64,000 nucleotides of DNA from Variovorax sp. KBW07 (GTDB lineage: Bacteria > Pseudomonadota > Gammaproteobacteria > Burkholderiales > Burkholderiaceae_C): contig NZ_QAJK01000045.1 in assembly GCF_003852515.1 (NCBI RefSeq), forward strand, positions 1 through 64,000. Reading direction: 5' to 3'. The notes beneath the pieces were generated by a model. It was not told where the DNA came from, did no database searches, and saw only the letters and a list, made by a program, of their open reading frames with translations. The position numbers and the translations under genes were made by a program. Shown one piece after another: positions 16,072 to 27,229 of the stretch (position 1 is its first letter; each line of letters starts with the position of its first letter).

Positions 16072-17413
16072 TGAGCTCGCAGCCCGTGGCGGCGACGATC
16101 GCGTCGTCCTCGATGCGGATGCCGATGTTGTGGAACTGCTCGGGCACGCCGTCGGCGGGCCGCACGTAGATGCCGGGCTCCAGCGTGAGCACCATGCCCG
16201 GATGCAGGATGCGGCTCGGCCGGTTCTTGATGACTTCGTTCGACAGCGGATCCTTGCGCTCGCTCACCTCGCCGACCTGCGTGGGCTCGACGTAGCTGCC
16301 GCAGTCGTGCACGTCCATGCCCAGCCAGTGGCCAGTGCGGTGCATGTAGAACTGGAAGTAGGCGCGCGAGTCGATCACGTCCTGCACGCCGCCGACCTTG
16401 TTGGCGTCGAGCAGGCCGAAGTCGAGCATGCCCTGCGCCAGCACCTTCACGGCTGCATCGTGCGGATCGTTGAAACGGTTGCCGGCCTTGGTTGCGGCGG
16501 CTGCCGCGTCCTGGCTGGCCAGCACCAGGTCGTACAGCGCGCGCTGCGGGCCGGTGAACTTGCCATCGGCGGGGAAGGTGCGCGTGATGTCGCTGGCGTA
16601 GCCGTCGAGCTCGCAGCCCGCGTCGATCAGCACCAGCTCGCCCTTGCGCAGCGGCGCCGCGTCGGCGCGGTAGTGCAGCACGCAGGCGTTGGCGCCGGCC
16701 GCGACGATGGAGTAGTAGGCCGGGTACTGCGAACCGCCGAAACGGAACTCGTGCAGCAGCTCGGCGTCAAGGTGGTACTCGCGCACGTCCTTGCCCTCGC
16801 GCAGCATGCGGGCCGACAGCTGCATGGCGCGAACGTGGGCGCGGGCGCTGATCTGCGCGGCGCGCCGCATGATGTCCTGTTCGTGCGCGTCCTTGACGAG
16901 GCGCATTTCGTCGAGCGGGCCGCACAGGTCGCGCTGCTCCTCGGGGCACAGCGCGCCATAGCGCACGCGCGCGCGCACCGACTGCAGCCAGCCGTCGATG
17001 CGGGTCTCCAGGCCCTTGTGGATGGCGAACGGAAACCACACGGTCGAACGGTTTTCCAGCAGCTTGGGCAGCTTCGCGTCGAGGTCGCCGACCGAGAAGG
17101 CTTCGCCCACGCCGAGCGCCGCGGGCGCTGCCTCGGGGCCGAGGCGGTAGCCGTCCCAGATCTCGCGTTCCAGGTCTTTGGGCGCGCAGAACAGCGTGGC
17201 GCGGCCGTCGCCGGCCAGCACCAGCCAGGCGTTGGGCTCGGTGAAGCCGGTCAGGTAGTAGAAGTAGCTGTCGTGCCGGTACAGGAAATCGGTGTCGCGG
17301 TTGCGCGGGCGCTCGGGGGCCGTGGGGATGATGGCGATGCCGTCCTTGCCCAGTTGCGAGGCGAGGCGCGCGCGGCGCTCGGCGTAGATCGTGGTGGTGT
17401 CTGCTGAGGTCAT
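16016..17413 (-). CDS. pepP: Xaa-Pro aminopeptidase (aminopeptidase P)
   Basis: A 465-residue M24B metallopeptidase that removes the first residue from peptides with proline in position two. All dinuclear metal ligands are present: Asp264, Asp275, His362, Glu412 and Glu435, with the HRTGHWLGMDVHD and LEPGIY motifs. The N-terminal aminopeptidase P domain covers about 5-140. It is cytoplasmic. The ATG overlaps the murU stop (ATGA), so it is the last gene of a speD-murU-pepP operon. Its final 17 codons lie in the 65-bp repeat and are intact. Confidence 0.96.
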   Translation of the reverse strand: MTSADTTTIYAERRARLASQLGKDGIAIIPTAPERPRNRDTDFLYRHDSYFYYLTGFTEPNAWLVLAGDGRATLFCAPKDLEREIWDGYRLGPEAAPAALGVGEAFSVGDLDAKLPKLLENRSTVWFPFAIHKGLETRIDGWLQSVRARVRYGALCPEEQRDLCGPLDEMRLVKDAHEQDIMRRAAQISARAHVRAMQLSARMLREGKDVREYHLDAELLHEFRFGGSQYPAYYSIVAAGANACVLHYRADAAPLRKGELVLIDAGCELDGYASDITRTFPADGKFTGPQRALYDLVLASQDAAAAATKAGNRFNDPHDAAVKVLAQGMLDFGLLDANKVGGVQDVIDSRAYFQFYMHRTGHWLGMDVHDCGSYVEPTQVGEVSERKDPLSNEVIKNRPSRILHPGMVLTLEPGIYVRPADGVPEQFHNIGIRIEDDAIVAATGCELISRGVPVKADEIEALMRA

Positions 17414-18153
17414 CTTGGCGTGGTGTTCAGTTGGGCAAGCCGTTCGGGGGTTCCCACATCGGTCCAGGGGCCGGTGTAGAGCTCGGCGCTCACCATTTCA
17501 TTGTCCATCGCGGCGCGCAGGATCGGGGCCAGCGGGGCTTTGATGCCGGCCGGGTTGCCGGGCGGAATGGCGCAGTACGGCGGCGCGAACAGTGCGGCGC
17601 GGTACAGGCCGATGGTCGAGAAGGTGAACTTCTCGGCGGCGCTGCCGTTGAGCGCAAGGCCCTCGGGCGACAGGCCGAAGTCGCCCTTCGTGTTGTGCGC
17701 CGGGTTCGGCACCAGCCACAGGTGCGCGAGCTTGCCGCCGGCGACAAAGCGGTCCACCGAGGCCTGCGTGAACGCGAAACCCGGCGCGAACACGTCGCCG
17801 GCCGCGACCCAGAACACATCGCCCAACAGCGGCAGTGCGCGCACGATGCCGCCCGCCGTTTCGAGCGCGCCACCGAAGTCGCCGCCTTCGTCGGAGTATG
17901 AAATTGATAGCGCCAGGCGACCGTCCAACAAGGGGCTCGGGCCGAAGCGGTGCGAAATCTGCGCGCCCAGCCAGTCCGTGTTGACCACCAGTTCGCTGAA
18001 GCCGCCGGCGGCCAGCGCCTCCATCGGCCATTGCATCAGGGGCTTGCCGCGCACTTCGAGCAGCGGCTTGGGCGTGGCGTCGGTCAGCGGGCGCATGCGC
18101 TCGCCGCGGCCCGCGGCCAGGATCATGGCCTTCACCGGATTCGCAACCTTCAC
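17410..18153 (-). CDS. murU: N-acetylmuramate-1-phosphate uridylyltransferase
   Basis: A 247-residue nucleotidyltransferase (NTP_transferase fold). The N-terminal LAAGRGERMRPLTDATPKPL block (about 12-31) is the nucleotide and metal binding signature. Later blocks (GDVFAPG, NTKGDFGL, FSTIGLYR, WTDVGTPERL) match MurU, which makes UDP-MurNAc in the anhydroMurNAc recycling route that bypasses de novo synthesis; this route was described in Pseudomonas. Other sugar nucleotidyltransferases are the alternative. The GTG start overlaps the speD stop (GTGA) and its TGA overlaps the pepP start (ATGA). AmgK, the usual kinase partner, is not in the window. Confidence 0.85.
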   Translation of the reverse strand: MKVANPVKAMILAAGRGERMRPLTDATPKPLLEVRGKPLMQWPMEALAAGGFSELVVNTDWLGAQISHRFGPSPLLDGRLALSISYSDEGGDFGGALETAGGIVRALPLLGDVFWVAAGDVFAPGFAFTQASVDRFVAGGKLAHLWLVPNPAHNTKGDFGLSPEGLALNGSAAEKFTFSTIGLYRAALFAPPYCAIPPGNPAGIKAPLAPILRAAMDNEMVSAELYTGPWTDVGTPERLAQLNTTPR

Positions 18154-18530
18154 GCCGTCACCCGGCCGCGCTGCAATTCGTTGCGTTCGCTGTGCCGGGG
18201 CTGGAACAGCGCGATCAGCCCGTCCATCAGCGCATGCGCCTTGGCCGAATGGTCGCCGCTGAAATTGCAGACGTACACGTCGAGCGTCACGCCGCGCTGC
18301 TCGGGCCAGGTGTGGATGCACAGGTGCGACTCGGCCAGCAGCAGCGTTGCCGTCACCCCGCCCGGCCCCTGCGGCGTGGCCGGAAATGCATGCACCAGCC
18401 GGCCCACGGCCTGCAGTCCGGCGGCCGACACGGCCTTGGTGCAGACAGCCCCCAGGGCCGCGCCGTCGGTGAGCCATTGAAGACCGCATTGGCAGTCGTG
18501 GAGGTCGGCGGTGAGGTGCAGCCCATGCAT
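18150..18530 (-). CDS. speD: S-adenosylmethionine decarboxylase proenzyme
   Basis: A 126-residue SpeD/SpeH-class AdoMet decarboxylase, which supplies decarboxylated AdoMet for spermidine synthesis. The self-cleavage motif [12 protein letters not shown] is intact: cleavage before Ser68 would create the pyruvoyl cofactor, with His73 and Cys88 as the usual catalytic helpers. Length fits the short prokaryotic class 1B enzyme. The ATG at 18530 gives the standard MHGLHL start. It is the first gene of the overlapped speD-murU-pepP unit and is divergent from transketolase. Confidence 0.93.
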   Translation of the reverse strand: MHGLHLTADLHDCQCGLQWLTDGAALGAVCTKAVSAAGLQAVGRLVHAFPATPQGPGGVTATLLLAESHLCIHTWPEQRGVTLDVYVCNFSGDHSAKAHALMDGLIALFQPRHSERNELQRGRVTA

Positions 18531-18616
18531 GGGTGGCAACTCTAGCAGTCCGGCTGCCGCACAAGAACATCAGCGGGGTGTTGGGCCTGTATCGGCGCCG
18601 GCATGGGCCGGCCCGG

Positions 18617-18622
18617 TAAAAT
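18617..18622 (+). promoter_or_regulatory. Candidate -10 element for transketolase
   Basis: TAAAAT followed by CGCG lies 47 bases before the transketolase ATG. A TAAAAT-CGCGG context before genes is common in Burkholderiales. No convincing -35 hexamer is visible at the standard distance. Confidence 0.35.
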
Positions 18623-18669
18623 CGCGGGTTCCCCCCTATCCCCTCCCACCCTTTTCCCCCGAAAGTCCC

Positions 18670-21841
<3,172 letters not shown>

Positions 21842-21864
21842 TCAGGCTTCGCGACTTCAACAAG

Positions 21865-21888
21865 AACGCGCCCGAGGGCGCGTTTTTT
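21865..21888 (+). terminator. Rho-independent terminator after gap
   Basis: AACGCGCC-CGAG-GGCGCGTT stem-loop followed by a T run to 21888, 24 bases past the gap stop. The same 20-base hairpin is used on the other strand at 51340-51359. Confidence 0.9.
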
Positions 21889-21916
21889 CATGGCGCGGCA
21901 AGCGTGCCTTGCGGGC

Positions 21917-22504
21917 TCAGCGCAGCTTCTCGTTCCTGCGAATCTCGCTGCTCAACTGCGACGTCAACCGTGTCGCCGCTCTTCGCGCGGCCAGCCCGAA
22001 GTCGCCCTTGAACTCGCCGAACTCCGCCGTGCCGTTGCCCGTCGCGCGCACGCGCGTGACCTCCGCGCCCACCGCATCGGTCACCACGCAGGAGACTTCC
22101 GCCGTGAACGATGTCGGCGGCCAACTGATCCACGATGACGAACTCGAGTCCGTCCTGATCTGCGGCGTGAACACCAGCGAGATACCCGCGGCCTCGTTGG
22201 CCTTCGCGTCGTTGGCGGTGCGCAGCACGACCACGTTTCGGTACACGGCGCGCAGCGCATCGCGGATCGACTTTTCCAGGTCGCGATACGGGTAGTAGCT
22301 CACGCGGTCGCCGCTGCCGCCGGGCGTGATCACCTCCACGTCGCGCTCGGCATCGGTCATCACGTAGGCCACCTTCTTCGGAATCAGGTGCGCCTGCGAC
22401 CGCGGTGGCGCGGTCTCGGTGATCATCGTGATCGGATGCACGCAGCCTGCAAGCAAGGCCACCAGTGCCACCAGCGGAAAAAGAGAAAAAGTCCCCGTCG
22501 TCAT
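21917..22504 (-). CDS. Putative lipoprotein of unknown function
   Basis: A 195-residue protein starting MTTGTFSLF with a lipobox LLAGC (Cys about 20). The mature part contains a serine run (about 119-124) and a C-terminal domain of about 75 residues with FTAEVSCVVTDAVGAEV strands. The upstream in-frame extension to 22570 overlaps the neighbouring lipoprotein and is not needed. It is the second of two tandem lipoprotein genes, 28 bases apart, and runs convergent to gap. No function can be assigned; paired small lipoproteins of this sort often act in the envelope. Confidence 0.8.
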   Translation of the reverse strand: MTTGTFSLFPLVALVALLAGCVHPITMITETAPPRSQAHLIPKKVAYVMTDAERDVEVITPGGSGDRVSYYPYRDLEKSIRDALRAVYRNVVVLRTANDAKANEAAGISLVFTPQIRTDSSSSSWISWPPTSFTAEVSCVVTDAVGAEVTRVRATGNGTAEFGEFKGDFGLAARRAATRLTSQLSSEIRRNEKLR

Positions 22505-22532
22505 TCGTGCCTCCGGGTTCGGGTGGGTGGCG

Positions 22533-23129
22533 TCAGCGGCCGATGGCGGCCACGAACTGCGGGTCGGCATACACCGTGCGCAGCAGGGCGCGCACGAGGC
22601 GCGGATATGCGGCCTGCCCGGCGGGCACGGCCACGATGCTGGCGTAGCTCGAATCGAAGGTGGTTTCGGCCCGGTAGGTCTTGCGCAGGCGTTGCGTGGC
22701 CTCGCGCATGACGGTCACTTCGACGTCCATGCGCCCAGAGCCGTTGATGACGCCCAGGTCGATGTAGTTCACCAATATGCGCGCCGCGATGCGTGTCGTG
22801 GCCTTCGGGTCGTAGGCCGATATTTCGCCGAGGTCGCGCATGAGCGCATCTTCAAGGTACTGCGCGAAGCTGCCGCTGGGCGACACCAGCCTGGCGCGGC
22901 GCAGGCTCAATGTGTTGACCTTGTCTTCGGGATCGGTGGGCTGGGCCTTCGCGATGGCCACCATGCCGGGGCGGGTGGCTTCGAGCCGGTCGAGAGCTTC
23001 GTAGTCGGCCGCATAGGGCGGCGCCATGAGCGGTGCGCAGCCGGCCGTCAGGAAGACGGCGGCCAGCACGACAGGTGCGAAGGCGAAAGCGCGCGGGCGG
23101 AAATCATGATGCGAACGAAAGATCGCCAT
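22533..23129 (-). CDS. Putative lipoprotein of unknown function
   Basis: A 198-residue protein with a long basic N-region, hydrophobic core and FLTAGC lipobox (Cys about 31). The mature domain starts APLMAPPYAADYEAL and contains a segment (about 85-160) with an IAARILVNYIDLGVINGSG strand, resembling outer-membrane lipoproteins of unknown role. It is the first gene of a two-gene lipoprotein unit. I see no catalytic motif. Confidence 0.8.
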   Translation of the reverse strand: MAIFRSHHDFRPRAFAFAPVVLAAVFLTAGCAPLMAPPYAADYEALDRLEATRPGMVAIAKAQPTDPEDKVNTLSLRRARLVSPSGSFAQYLEDALMRDLGEISAYDPKATTRIAARILVNYIDLGVINGSGRMDVEVTVMREATQRLRKTYRAETTFDSSYASIVAVPAGQAAYPRLVRALLRTVYADPQFVAAIGR

Positions 23130-23238
23130 GCCGGTGGTCCCTCTCCGTGATGCCTGCTCCCCGGCGCGACGGTAGCACGCATCGCGCCGCGCGCGAAGGC
23201 ATGCGCGGGCGCGTCCAGGGCCTGGGTGGGGCCTGGGC

Positions 23239-23547
23239 TCAGACCGGTTCGAGCACGTGAATCAGCTTGGCCGCGGTCAGTTCCTTGGTCTTCGCGCTGT
23301 GGGCTGCCATGTGCGGCGCGACGCCGTGGGCTTGCAGGTGGGCCAGCGTTTCCCATTTCTCGACCACGACGAAGGTGTCGGGACCGAAGCTGGCCTTCGA
23401 CGGCGGAACACCTTGCGCATCGACCGTGGCGCCGTACTCGATGCAGCCTGCTTCGGCGAGCACGGCCGGGCGAAGGGCGGCAAAGGCTTCGAGCAGTGCG
23501 GCGCGCTGGCCCGGCTTGGCGGTGATGACGGCAACGACGTGGATCAT
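23239..23547 (-). CDS. Antibiotic biosynthesis monooxygenase-domain protein (putative quinol monooxygenase)
   Basis: A 102-residue dimeric ferredoxin-like ABM domain protein, starting MIHVVAVITAKPGQRAALLEAF. The pattern GCIEYGA and FVVVEKWETLAHLQAHGVAPHM matches YgiN-type quinol monooxygenases and related cofactor-independent enzymes. Substrate unknown. It stands alone, transcribed away from mntH. The frame extends upstream to 23796, but that part is antisense to mntH. Confidence 0.85.
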   Translation of the reverse strand: MIHVVAVITAKPGQRAALLEAFAALRPAVLAEAGCIEYGATVDAQGVPPSKASFGPDTFVVVEKWETLAHLQAHGVAPHMAAHSAKTKELTAAKLIHVLEPV

Positions 23548-23698
23548 TGAAAAAGTCTCCGATGCAGGTAGATGAATGAATGAATGGGTCGATGGATGAC
23601 CGCCGTCGAATCTAAAAGATCCGGCGCTTGCGCGCAGGTCCGGTCCGCGACAACCGCACAGTCTCCCCGATTCACGACACGCCCCTATCATCGCGCGC

Positions 23699-25030
23699 AT
23701 GCCGTTCTTCACGCTGCCCCGCACGGCCACAGCGCCTTTCTGCCCCTCCGAGGTCAAGGGCAGCGTGGCCGTCCCGCAGGACCTGCCCTTCTTCAAGAAG
23801 CTGATGCGCTACGCGGGCCCGGGGCTGCTGGTGTCGGTGGGCTACATGGACCCGGGCAACTGGGCCACCGACATCGAGGCCGGCTCGCGCTTCGGCTACG
23901 GCCTGCTGTTCGTGGTGCTGCTCGCGAGCCTGGCCGCCATGCTGCTGCAGACGCTGTGCGTGCGGCTCGGGCTGGTCACGCAGAAAGACCTGGCGCGCGC
24001 CTGCCGCGAGCACTACTCGCCGCGCGTCAACCGCCTGCTGTGGCTCGGCGCCGAGTTGGCCATCGTGGCCTGCGACCTCGCCGAGGTGCTGGGCAGCGCG
24101 CTCGCGCTCCACTTGTTGTTCGGCGTGTCGATTCCGGTGGGCATTGCCATCACCGCCTTCGACACGCTGCTGGTGCTGGGCCTGCAAGGCGCGGGCTTCC
24201 GGCGCGTGGAGGCGATCGTGCTCGGGCTGGTCGGCACCATCGCGGGCTGCTTCATCGTCGAGCTGGCGATGGCGCCGCCCAACTGGTTCGGCGTGGCGAT
24301 GGGCTTCGGCCCCAGCCTGGAGCGGCTGCAGCAGCCGGGCGCGCTGTACCTGGCCATCGGCATCGTCGGCGCCACCGTGATGCCGCACAACCTGTACCTG
24401 CATTCGTCCATCGTGCAGACGCGGCTCATTGCCGACACCGACGCGGCGCGGCGCGAGGCGGTGCGCTTCTGCACGCTCGACGCGGTGGTGTCGCTGTCGC
24501 TCGCGCTGCTGGTCAACGCGGCCATCATGGTGCTGGCGGCCAGCGCCTTCCACGCGACGGGCCACCAGAGCGTGACGGAAATCGACGACGCCTACCGGCT
24601 CATCGAGCCCATCGTCGGCAGCGCGCTGGCGGCCACGCTGTTCGGCATTGCGCTGCTGGCCTCGGGACAGAGCTCTACCTTCACCGGCACCATCGCGGGC
24701 CAGATCATCATGGAAGGTTTTCTCGACCTGAAGATCCCGTGCTGGCAGCGTCGCCTGATCACGCGGGCGCTTGCGCTGGGCCCGGCGTTCCTGGGCGTGT
24801 GGTGGTTCGGCGATGGCGGCGTGGGCAAGATGCTGGTGCTCAGCCAGGTGGTGCTGAGCTTCCAGCTGCCGTTCGCGATGTGGCCGCTGATCCGCTTCAC
24901 CAGCAGCCGCGCCATGATGGGCGGCTTTGCCAGCGGCCCGGTGGTCAAGGGGCTGGCCTGGCTGCTGTTCGGCGTGATCAGCGCGGCCAATGTGTGGCTG
25001 GTGGCGTCGGTGCTTGCCGGCGGCGTGTAA
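23699..25030 (+). CDS. mntH: NRAMP family divalent metal transporter
   Basis: A 443-residue inner-membrane importer of Mn(II) or Fe(II), coupled to protons, with about 11 helices. Both metal-binding signatures are present: Asp51-Pro-Gly-Asn54 in helix 1 and Met228-Pro-His-Asn231 in helix 6, the methionine version that favours soft transition metals such as manganese. The N-terminal 30 residues before the first helix are longer than usual. No clear MntR or Fur site was seen in the 151-base upstream gap, which contains a short (GAAT)3 repeat. Confidence 0.95.
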   Translation: MPFFTLPRTATAPFCPSEVKGSVAVPQDLPFFKKLMRYAGPGLLVSVGYMDPGNWATDIEAGSRFGYGLLFVVLLASLAAMLLQTLCVRLGLVTQKDLARACREHYSPRVNRLLWLGAELAIVACDLAEVLGSALALHLLFGVSIPVGIAITAFDTLLVLGLQGAGFRRVEAIVLGLVGTIAGCFIVELAMAPPNWFGVAMGFGPSLERLQQPGALYLAIGIVGATVMPHNLYLHSSIVQTRLIADTDAARREAVRFCTLDAVVSLSLALLVNAAIMVLAASAFHATGHQSVTEIDDAYRLIEPIVGSALAATLFGIALLASGQSSTFTGTIAGQIIMEGFLDLKIPCWQRRLITRALALGPAFLGVWWFGDGGVGKMLVLSQVVLSFQLPFAMWPLIRFTSSRAMMGGFASGPVVKGLAWLLFGVISAANVWLVASVLAGGV

Positions 25031-25153
25031 GCGAAGCACCCGCCGGGTCAATCGCCGTAGGCACAGTTACCCGGCAGACACACAACCGTCTCTCCGGGGC
25101 GTCGCACAGGCCATAGGATCAAGGCTTCGCATCCACCTGTCGCCATCCCGCCC

Positions 25154-25444
25154 ATGTTCATCGTCACCCTCACCTACATCCGCCCGCTCGAAGAACTCGA
25201 CGCGCTGATGGACGCGCACCTGACCTGGCTGAAAAAGCACTACGCCAGCGGGCTGTTCGTGGCCTCGGGCCGGCAGGTGCCGCGCAAGGGCGGCGTGATC
25301 CTTGCGCGTTCGGGCGACCGCGAGGCGCTGGAGTCGGTGCTGGCGCGCGATCCGTTCGTTCAGAACGGCGTGGCGCGCACCGACGTGATCGAGTTCATTC
25401 CCAGCATGACCGCGCTGAACGTCGAGGTGCTCAAGACTTTTTGA
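25154..25444 (+). CDS. YciI family protein
   Basis: A 96-residue ferredoxin-like dimeric protein with the YciI pattern: an N-terminal strand (FIVTLTY), HLTWLKKHYASGLFVASG with a conserved His, and GVARTDVIEF near the end. Family members are proposed to be small enzymes or accessory subunits; the conserved His-Asp pair is thought to be the active site. It sits between mntH and a convergent pirin gene, overlapping the latter by 14 bases at the stop codons. Confidence 0.85.
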   Translation: MFIVTLTYIRPLEELDALMDAHLTWLKKHYASGLFVASGRQVPRKGGVILARSGDREALESVLARDPFVQNGVARTDVIEFIPSMTALNVEVLKTF

Positions 25445-26528
25445 GCAGCGCCAGGTCGCCCGCCGGTTCTTCCTCGCGCCCGCCCGGATGCCGGGCAAAG
25501 CGCGCGGCGTCGTGCGCATGCACCGGTGCCGTGTCGTCCCAGGGCCAGCCGCCGAACTGGGTGCGCCGGTAGTCGGCCATGGTCTGGCTGATCTCGGCCT
25601 GCGTGTTCATCACGAACGGGCCGTACTGCACCACCGGCTCGGCGATCGGGCGGCCCTGCAGCAGCAGGAATTCGCTGGCTTCGTCGTTGCCGTTGGCAAT
25701 CTCGATGTCCGCATTCGCGCGCAGCTCGATGGCGGCCGGGCCTTCCACGCGCTGGCCGGCAATGTGCGCCACCGCGCCCTTGAAAAAGTACAGCATGCGC
25801 CGCGTGCCTTCGCCGGTGGCGGCGGGCAAGGTCCATTGCGCGCTGGGCGTCATCTTGAGCGTCCAGATCGCCACGTCGGCATCGGCCTGCGCGGCCCATG
25901 ACGCGGGCGGCGGCGCCAGCGGCTGGATCGGGTCTTGCCCGTTCACGGCATCGCCCAGTCGGCCCGCGATCACCGCGACGTCGGTGCGGCCGCCCTTCGC
26001 ATCGTCCGAGGCAAAGCGCGGAATGGCGTCCGACCAGAACATCGTGAAGTGCGGCTCGGCCATCTTGTTCTTCGCTGGCAGGTTCAGCCAGATCTGGAAC
26101 AGCTCCAGCGGGTTCGGCGCGCCGGCGTCGAGCAGCGGGAACATCTCGGAATGCACGATGCCCTTGCCGGCCGTGAGCCACTGCACGTCGCCGCCGCCGA
26201 AGCGCGCGGTGGCGCCCAGCGAATCGGAGTGGTCGACCAGGCCCTTGCGCACGATGGTCACCGTCTCGAAGCCGCGGTGCGGGTGCGAGGGAAAGCCCGG
26301 CACCGTGTCGCCGTGGTACATGCTCCAGCCGTCCTTGCGGCTGAAGTCCTGGCCGATCTGGCGGCCGGCCAGCGAGGCCTCGGGCCCCATCCGCCCGTTG
26401 CCCTTGGGATAGGCGTCGTCGTGATAGACGCAGAACAGGAACGGGTCGATCGTCTGCCACGGGAAGCCCAGGGGGGCGATGCGGACGATGGGGCTCTTGC
26501 TGCTGTCGTTGTTGTTGTTGTCGGACAT
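25431..26528 (-). CDS. Pirin family bicupin protein (first of two in window)
   Basis: A 365-residue pirin-like protein with two cupin domains. The N-terminal metal site is visible as SHPHRGFETVTIV (about 96) with a later His and Glu in GKGIVHSEMFP. The second domain (about 205-310) is more degenerate, as is usual. Bacterial pirins include quercetin dioxygenases and redox sensors. The start chosen is MSDNNNNDSS, with an Asn repeat encoded by AAC repeats. It converges on yciI. It is longer and clearly different from the second pirin at 33935, so the two are not a recent duplication. Confidence 0.88.
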   Translation of the reverse strand: MSDNNNNDSSKSPIVRIAPLGFPWQTIDPFLFCVYHDDAYPKGNGRMGPEASLAGRQIGQDFSRKDGWSMYHGDTVPGFPSHPHRGFETVTIVRKGLVDHSDSLGATARFGGGDVQWLTAGKGIVHSEMFPLLDAGAPNPLELFQIWLNLPAKNKMAEPHFTMFWSDAIPRFASDDAKGGRTDVAVIAGRLGDAVNGQDPIQPLAPPPASWAAQADADVAIWTLKMTPSAQWTLPAATGEGTRRMLYFFKGAVAHIAGQRVEGPAAIELRANADIEIANGNDEASEFLLLQGRPIAEPVVQYGPFVMNTQAEISQTMADYRRTQFGGWPWDDTAPVHAHDAARFARHPGGREEEPAGDLALLKKS

Positions 26529-26699
26529 GTCGATATTCCTTTCCAGGTGGGGCGCAGCCGATGATGCCGTGCCGGTGGAGGGAATATCGGGGCGGCGCCG
26601 CCGTCCGGTAGGCGCCTTCCGTGCAACAGTGAAGAGCGCGTATGGAACGATGGGCATCGCGCGTGTCCCTTGGGCTCTTTCTTCTTCAGTGCCGCGGCA

Positions 26700-27122
26700 T
26701 CACTGGGCCTGGTGGGTCGCGATGGTGGCCGGGTCCATGTAGGCCAGCTCCCAGAGGTGGCCGTCGAGGTCCTGGAAGCCGTGGCTGTACATGAAGCCGT
26801 AGTCCTGCGGCTCGCGCGGCACCGTGCCGCCGGCGGCCACTGCCTTGGCGACCAGCGCGTCGACCTCGGCGCGGCTCTCGCACGACAGGCACAGCAGCAC
26901 TTCGGTGCTCTTGCTCGTGTCGGTGATGCTCTTGGTGGTGAAGGTCTTGAAGAAGTCTTCGACCAGCAGCATCGCGTGGATGCTGCCCTCGTTGATGACC
27001 ATGCACGCGGCGTTGGCGTCGGTGAACTGCGCGTTGAAGGTGTAGCCCAGCGCGGCGAAGAAGGCCTTGGACTTCTCGAGGTTCTTGACGGGGAGGTTCA
27101 CGAAGATCTGCTTGGTAGCCAT
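26700..27122 (-). CDS. VOC family (glyoxalase/bleomycin resistance-like) protein
   Basis: A 140-residue vicinal oxygen chelate protein, starting MATKQIFVNLPVKNLEKSKAFF. It ends DLDGHLWELAYMDP, the usual C-terminal metal-ligand strand with Glu. It resembles the lactoylglutathione lyase-like or extradiol dioxygenase-like subgroup of unclear substrate. It is the only gene on its transcript; the preceding 107-base gap toward amidase is AT-rich and contains repeats that could form its promoter or operator. Confidence 0.88.
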   Translation of the reverse strand: MATKQIFVNLPVKNLEKSKAFFAALGYTFNAQFTDANAACMVINEGSIHAMLLVEDFFKTFTTKSITDTSKSTEVLLCLSCESRAEVDALVAKAVAAGGTVPREPQDYGFMYSHGFQDLDGHLWELAYMDPATIATHQAQ

Positions 27123-27182
27123 GACGTTTTTCCTGGTTCGATGAAGGTGGATGTGAAGGTTTTGCCGATGTCTTGTGTACAC

Positions 27183-27222
27183 CGTCCACAAAAGATATCA
27201 AGAAAAATGGACGGCGTCCACA
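27183..27222 (-). promoter_or_regulatory. AT-rich gap with CGTCCACA direct repeats
   Basis: CGTCCACA occurs at 27183-27190 and 27215-27222, 32 bases apart (three helical turns), in an AT-rich gap upstream of the VOC gene. On the minus strand TGGAC-GCC-GTCCA followed by TTTTT could be a weak terminator for the amidase, and TTGATA-N16-TACACA could be a promoter for the VOC gene. Confidence 0.35.
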
Positions 27223-27229
27223 TATTTTT

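Noticed and set aside
23568-23600. Short GAAT repeats upstream of mntH
   Set aside because: Only about three units and no link to a promoter or frame; probably chance.
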